DNA of 64,000 nt from Nocardiopsis sp. JB363 (GTDB taxonomy: Bacteria > Actinomycetota > Actinomycetes > Streptosporangiales > Streptosporangiaceae). The stretch's first letter is position 1. The number at the start of each line of letters is the position of its first letter. The stretch spans positions 1 to 64,000 of the forward strand of contig NZ_FRFF01000064.1 in the NCBI RefSeq assembly GCF_900143625.1. Direction: 5' to 3'. Under the pieces are notes generated by a model. It was not told where the DNA came from and made no database searches. It was given only the letters and a program-made list of their open reading frames with translations. Of the stretch, positions 60,874 through 64,000 are shown piece after piece. A program made the position numbers and the translations under genes.

Positions 60874-61769
60874 TCGACGCGCCGGCCATGGAAGTACCGA
60901 CAACCGGGACCGCCGCGGGCGTGCCCTTCCTCGCCCTGCCCCCGGCGGTGGCGGTCCCCGCACCGGCTCCGCTCGTCATCGGCCTGCACGCCTTCGAACC
61001 ACCCCGCAGTGAATCCGCTCTCGCCGGGACCATCCCCATGGCGGCCCTCCCGGCCTGGCGGGTCTACCTCGGGCTGCCGCTGTTCGGCGCCCGACTGCCC
61101 GAGGGCGGCGTCACCGAGATCAACCAGCGCGGCGAACGCGACTACCTGGTCGAGCTCTTCGGCCCCGTAGTGGAGGAGGCCGCCGCCGAACTGCGCAAGG
61201 TCGACGCCGAACTCCGGTCGTCCCTGCCCGTCGCCGACACCCCGACCGGACTGGTCGGCGTCGGCGCCGGAGCCACCGCGGTGCTCTTGGCCCTCGCCGA
61301 GAACCGCCTCCCGGTCGGGGCCGCCGCGGTGGTCAATCCGATCGTCGACCCCACCCTGTTGATGGCGGCCCGTGAACGCCGTACGGGCACCCCCTACCGC
61401 TGGAACTCCCGGGCCCAACGCACCCGTGGCCGGCTGGACATGAGCGCACGCGCCCCGGAGATCACACGGAACCGCACCCCGCTGCTCATGGTCGGCGGAG
61501 GCGCGGACGAGGTGTCCCCACCCGACCACGGGCGAGCGTTCCACGACGACCTGGCGAGGCAGGCCGGCGGGGCCACCTACGGTCCCGGCCACGAGCATGC
61601 GCTCCGTCACATCGTGGTACCGGACCTGGCACATTCCATCGGCCCGGAGCCCGGCCTCGAACCGGGGCCGCTGACCCCGGCCGGGGTGCTGGCCGACCGG
61701 GCTCTGACCGAATGGTTCCACCGGCACCTGCCCACTTCCTCGCAGGTCCGGACGAATCCGGCACACTGA
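60867..61769 (+). CDS. Alpha/beta-hydrolase-fold protein lacking the usual nucleophile
   Basis: A 300-residue protein of the alpha/beta-hydrolase fold: LVIGLHAF at the oxyanion strand, PEITRNRTPLLMVGGGADEVSP with the acid-position Asp, and VVPDLAHSIG with the base-position His. The nucleophile elbow, normally G-x-S-x-G, reads LVGVGAGATAVLL, with Gly where Ser should be. It may be a binding protein rather than an enzyme, or may use another residue. GTG start with GGAGG nine bases upstream, overlapping the TetR gene. Confidence 0.75.
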   Translation: MVVDAPAMEVPTTGTAAGVPFLALPPAVAVPAPAPLVIGLHAFEPPRSESALAGTIPMAALPAWRVYLGLPLFGARLPEGGVTEINQRGERDYLVELFGPVVEEAAAELRKVDAELRSSLPVADTPTGLVGVGAGATAVLLALAENRLPVGAAAVVNPIVDPTLLMAARERRTGTPYRWNSRAQRTRGRLDMSARAPEITRNRTPLLMVGGGADEVSPPDHGRAFHDDLARQAGGATYGPGHEHALRHIVVPDLAHSIGPEPGLEPGPLTPAGVLADRALTEWFHRHLPTSSQVRTNPAH

Positions 61770-61965
61770 ACGGCCACACCCCGGGGCCGGCCACGCCGAG
61801 AACACGGCCGCTCCCCGACATTCACCCGGGGCACGCCCGCCCCTTTCCCCCCGGCCGCCTCCCCGTCGTCGGCGCGACAGGTGGCACACGTTCCATGGGA
61901 TCATCCAGTGGCGACCGCGCCAGCGGTCCCACCTGATCCGTTCATCCATCAGGAGGGCGAACCAC

Positions 61966-62589
61966 GTGACGGAACCGGCACCGGTCTTTGCCAGCGGGGT
62001 CGACAACGAACGGCTGAACGCACAGCTGCGCTTCCTCCTGGAAGTGGACAAGCTCAAGCGCGTCCTACGCAGGAACCTGCTGGTGGACGGCTCTCGTCGG
62101 GAGAACTCCGCAGAACACTCCTGGCACCTGACCCTGTGCGCGCGGACCTTCGCCGAGTACGCACCCGAGGGCACCGACATCGACCGTGTCATCGAGATGC
62201 TCACCATCCACGACATCGTCGAGATCGACGCCGAGGACCCCTTCGTCTTCGAACACCACAGCGTCGAGTCCCGGACCGAGCGCGAACGGGCCGCCGCCGA
62301 CCGGATCTTCCCCTTGCTGCCGCCAGACCAGGCCGAACTCGCCCGCGAGCTGTGGGAGGAGTTCGCTGCCCGGCGGACGTCGGAGGCACGCTTCGCCCGG
62401 GCCGTCGACCGCCTGGCCCCCATGCTCGCCAACTGGCACAACGAGGGCGGAGCCTGGGTGCGGTTCGGGGCCACCCGGTCCGAGGTCATGTCCGAGGTGA
62501 AGCTGATCGCGGAGGGTTCTTCGGCGCTGGGAGCGTACGCGACGGCGCTCGTCGACGACGCCGATCGCCGCGGCTACTTCAAGGGCTGA
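61966..62589 (+). CDS. HD-domain phosphohydrolase (YfbR-like)
   Basis: A 207-residue HD-superfamily protein. Metal ligands are in the second helix (ENSAEHSWHLTL, His51 region), the HD pair in TIHDIVEIDAED near 82-83, and the last Asp in AVDRLAPML near 148. The length and layout match 5'-deoxynucleotidases such as YfbR and the related HDDC2 family, which remove phosphate from deoxynucleoside monophosphates. GTG start, with AGGAGGG upstream. It stands alone. Confidence 0.88.
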   Translation: MTEPAPVFASGVDNERLNAQLRFLLEVDKLKRVLRRNLLVDGSRRENSAEHSWHLTLCARTFAEYAPEGTDIDRVIEMLTIHDIVEIDAEDPFVFEHHSVESRTERERAAADRIFPLLPPDQAELARELWEEFAARRTSEARFARAVDRLAPMLANWHNEGGAWVRFGATRSEVMSEVKLIAEGSSALGAYATALVDDADRRGYFKG

Positions 62590-62622
62590 AGACTCCGCCC
62601 CGCCCCTGGAGATCTCGGGAGA

Positions 62623-63381
62623 TCAGATCCGGCCCATGATGATCTGCGCGGCGGCGGACAGGCCGACGATCACGAGGACGACACGCAGTGCCGCCGGGCT
62701 GAGCCTGCGGCCGAAGTTCGCTCCCAGGTAGCCACCGACGATCGTCCCGGCCGCGAGGAGACCGACCACCGGCCACGCCGGTGAGGCGAACACGATGTAG
62801 AACACGGCCGCCGTGCTGTTGGCGATGGTGGCGAGGGCGTTCTTCAGGGCGTTGAGCCGCTGGATGTCGTCGTCCAGGGTGGCGCCCAACAGGCTCATGA
62901 GGATGATGCCCTGGGCGGCCGCGAAGTAGCCGCCATAGGTACCCGCGCCATAGGCGCCGACGGGCATCCAGACCCCGCCGTTCTTCTGGGCGGGCTTGCG
63001 CGCCCGGGCCCACTTGGTGATCTTCGGTTGGAAGACGATCAGCACGCAGGCGGCACCGATCATGAACGGCACCACCGACTCGAAGACCCCGGGCGGCAGG
63101 TAGACCAACAGCGTCGCGCCGGTGAGCGCGCCGAAGAAGGACATGACGCCGAACCTGAGCAGCCGTGTCCTCTGGCCCGCCAACTCACGCCGGTAGGCGA
63201 TGGTGCCGCTGAGCGTCCCGGGGGCCAGGCCCACGCTGTTGGAGATGGTCGCGGTGATCGGTGGATAGCCCAGGGCCAGCAGCACGGGGAAGGTGAACAG
63301 GGTCCCGGATCCCGCGATCGCGTTGATGCCACCGGCCGCCATCCCCGCGAGGAGAATGGCAGCGGCCTCCCAGAGTTCCAT
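62623..63381 (-). CDS. TauE/SafE-family permease
   Basis: A 252-residue membrane protein with seven to eight predicted spans in two repeats. The family signature is GGINAIAGSGTLFTFPVLLALGYPPITATISNSVGL, with the second repeat at GAYGAGTYGGYFAAAQGIILMSLLG. TauE/SafE proteins move sulfite, sulfoacetate or other organosulfur anions. The substrate is not evident; no sulfur-metabolism gene is next to it. Confidence 0.9.
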   Translation of the reverse strand: MELWEAAAILLAGMAAGGINAIAGSGTLFTFPVLLALGYPPITATISNSVGLAPGTLSGTIAYRRELAGQRTRLLRFGVMSFFGALTGATLLVYLPPGVFESVVPFMIGAACVLIVFQPKITKWARARKPAQKNGGVWMPVGAYGAGTYGGYFAAAQGIILMSLLGATLDDDIQRLNALKNALATIANSTAAVFYIVFASPAWPVVGLLAAGTIVGGYLGANFGRRLSPAALRVVLVIVGLSAAAQIIMGRI

Positions 63382-63529
63382 CGCGCCGCTTTCCGCTCCG
63401 CAGTTCCCCGACCATCGAGGGCCCGAACAGACTACGAGACCCGGTCATCGGATGATCAGCTCGGGTGCGGCCTCGGCCGAACACCCCGCGCACACGAACT
63501 CCGGCACGCATGGGGCCCGGCACGCAAGA

Positions 63530-63552
63530 GGCCCCGCCGGAGGGGCGGGGCC
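63530..63552 (-). terminator. Terminator of the SPFH gene
   Basis: A 9-bp perfect stem, GGCCCCGCC (63530-63538) with GGCGGGGCC (63544-63552), and a 5-base loop, 31 bp past the stop on the minus strand. The rest of 63382-63582 shows no gene. Confidence 0.8.
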
Positions 63553-63582
63553 GGAACACGGGGCGGCCGGTGACGTCCCGAC

Positions 63583-64000
63583 TCAGGTCGGGGTCTTGAC
63601 GACCTCGTTCTGGATGCGTTCGAAGGCGCTGCTCACGCCCTGGAGGGCCTGGCCCATCTCCGCCGGGACGATCCACACCTTGTTGGCGTCGCCCTTGGCG
63701 ATCTCCGGGAGCTTCTGCAAATACTGGTAGGCCAGCACGTCCGGGTCGACCCGGCTGGTGTGCAGGGCCTTGAAGACCATGTGGATGGCGTCCGCCTCAC
63801 CACGGGCCCGCAGGGTCTGGGCGTCGGCGTCGGCCTTGGCGGTCAGCATCTGCGCCTCGGCGCTACCCTTGGCCCGCAACACGGACGAGGAGCGTTCACC
63901 CTCGGCACGCAGCACGGCGGCCTGCTTCTCACCCTCCGCGCTGAGCAGCTGGGCCCGCTTCTCCCGGTCGGCGCGCATCTGCATCTCCATCGCCTCCTGT
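63583..64000 (-). CDS. SPFH/band-7 (stomatin-like) protein, C-terminal part
   Basis: The 3' 139 codons of a gene that continues beyond the window edge. The visible part is the C-terminal half of a band-7 protein: a long Ala/Glu/Arg-rich helix (AEGEKQAAVLRAEGERSSS, GSAEAQMLTAKADADAQTL) that forms the oligomer wall, then QYLQKLPEIAKGDANKVWIVPAE, which is typical of HflK/stomatin-like proteins that organise membrane microdomains and work with FtsH or NfeD. No start is visible. Confidence 0.9.
   Translation of the reverse strand, partial: QEAMEMQMRADREKRAQLLSAEGEKQAAVLRAEGERSSSVLRAKGSAEAQMLTAKADADAQTLRARGEADAIHMVFKALHTSRVDPDVLAYQYLQKLPEIAKGDANKVWIVPAEMGQALQGVSSAFERIQNEVVKTPT

Overview
The window is high-GC DNA coded densely on both strands, with many GTG starts, frequent ATGA stop/start overlaps, strong GC-rich hairpin terminators and long actinobacterial gene families. 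The long-type chaplin, the SigK/RskA/fasciclin locus, the PARG-like protein, the trehalose-phosphatase/GH15 fusion and the GntR-TetR fusion regulator point to a mycelial actinomycete. Nocardiopsis or a close relative is my best guess; this is inferred from gene content, not from a marker gene. No rRNA, tRNA, CRISPR array, prophage or complete insertion sequence was seen. The chromosome looks like core with a small accessory patch near 45.7-47.7 kb.

Region by region. 0.1-5.7 kb: phosphate uptake (pstB, a degenerate response regulator, pstS, pstC, pstA), with PHO-box-like 11-bp direct repeats before pstB and before pstS and a strong hairpin between pstS and pstC. 5.7-10.6 kb: an EF-hand protein, a spermidine-synthase-like methyltransferase, then a nitrosative-stress module (Crp/Fnr-type regulator, hybrid cluster protein Hcp, and its iron-sulfur flavoprotein reductase) with a near-perfect Fnr/Dnr-type box in front of hcp. 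10.6-14.8 kb: a DoxX-like protein, a lipoprotein with an FtsX-type extracellular domain, hisG and hisE, a short-chain dehydrogenase and a methyltransferase. 15-25.4 kb: a trehalose-phosphatase/GH15 fusion, an AlkZ-like winged-helix protein, a protein with seven 9-residue repeats, a DedA-family protein, dihydrolipoyl dehydrogenase and a lipoprotein.

25.5-31.9 kb: an envelope redox/adhesion locus with an OmpA-domain lipoprotein, two fasciclin lipoproteins flanking a membrane-anchored molybdopterin oxidoreductase, and sigK-rskA. A SigK-type promoter lies exactly where it would give a leaderless transcript of the oxidoreductase. 32-46 kb: transporters (two MFS, one DMT), a siderophore-interacting protein with its TetR regulator and operator, an Lrp regulator, a tandem DUF6924 protein, an amidohydrolase, an acyl-CoA synthetase, two tandem VOC proteins, a PfkB kinase and a GNAT enzyme. 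45.7-47.7 kb: the accessory patch, with a toxin-antitoxin remnant (28-codon PIN stub), an Smr protein and a GntR regulator divergent from two small unknown genes. 47.7-52 kb: GNAT and PARG-like genes, a methyltransferase, SURF1, and a sortase-anchored chaplin with four chaplin domains.

52.7-64 kb: a CapA-like lipoprotein, a GntR-TetR fusion regulator divergent from a DUF418 membrane protein with inverted operators between them, adenosine deaminase, an NADP-type aldehyde dehydrogenase with a LacI-family operator, a TetR gene with an alpha/beta-hydrolase-like protein that lacks the usual nucleophile, an HD-domain phosphohydrolase, a TauE/SafE permease and a partial SPFH/band-7 gene running off the edge.
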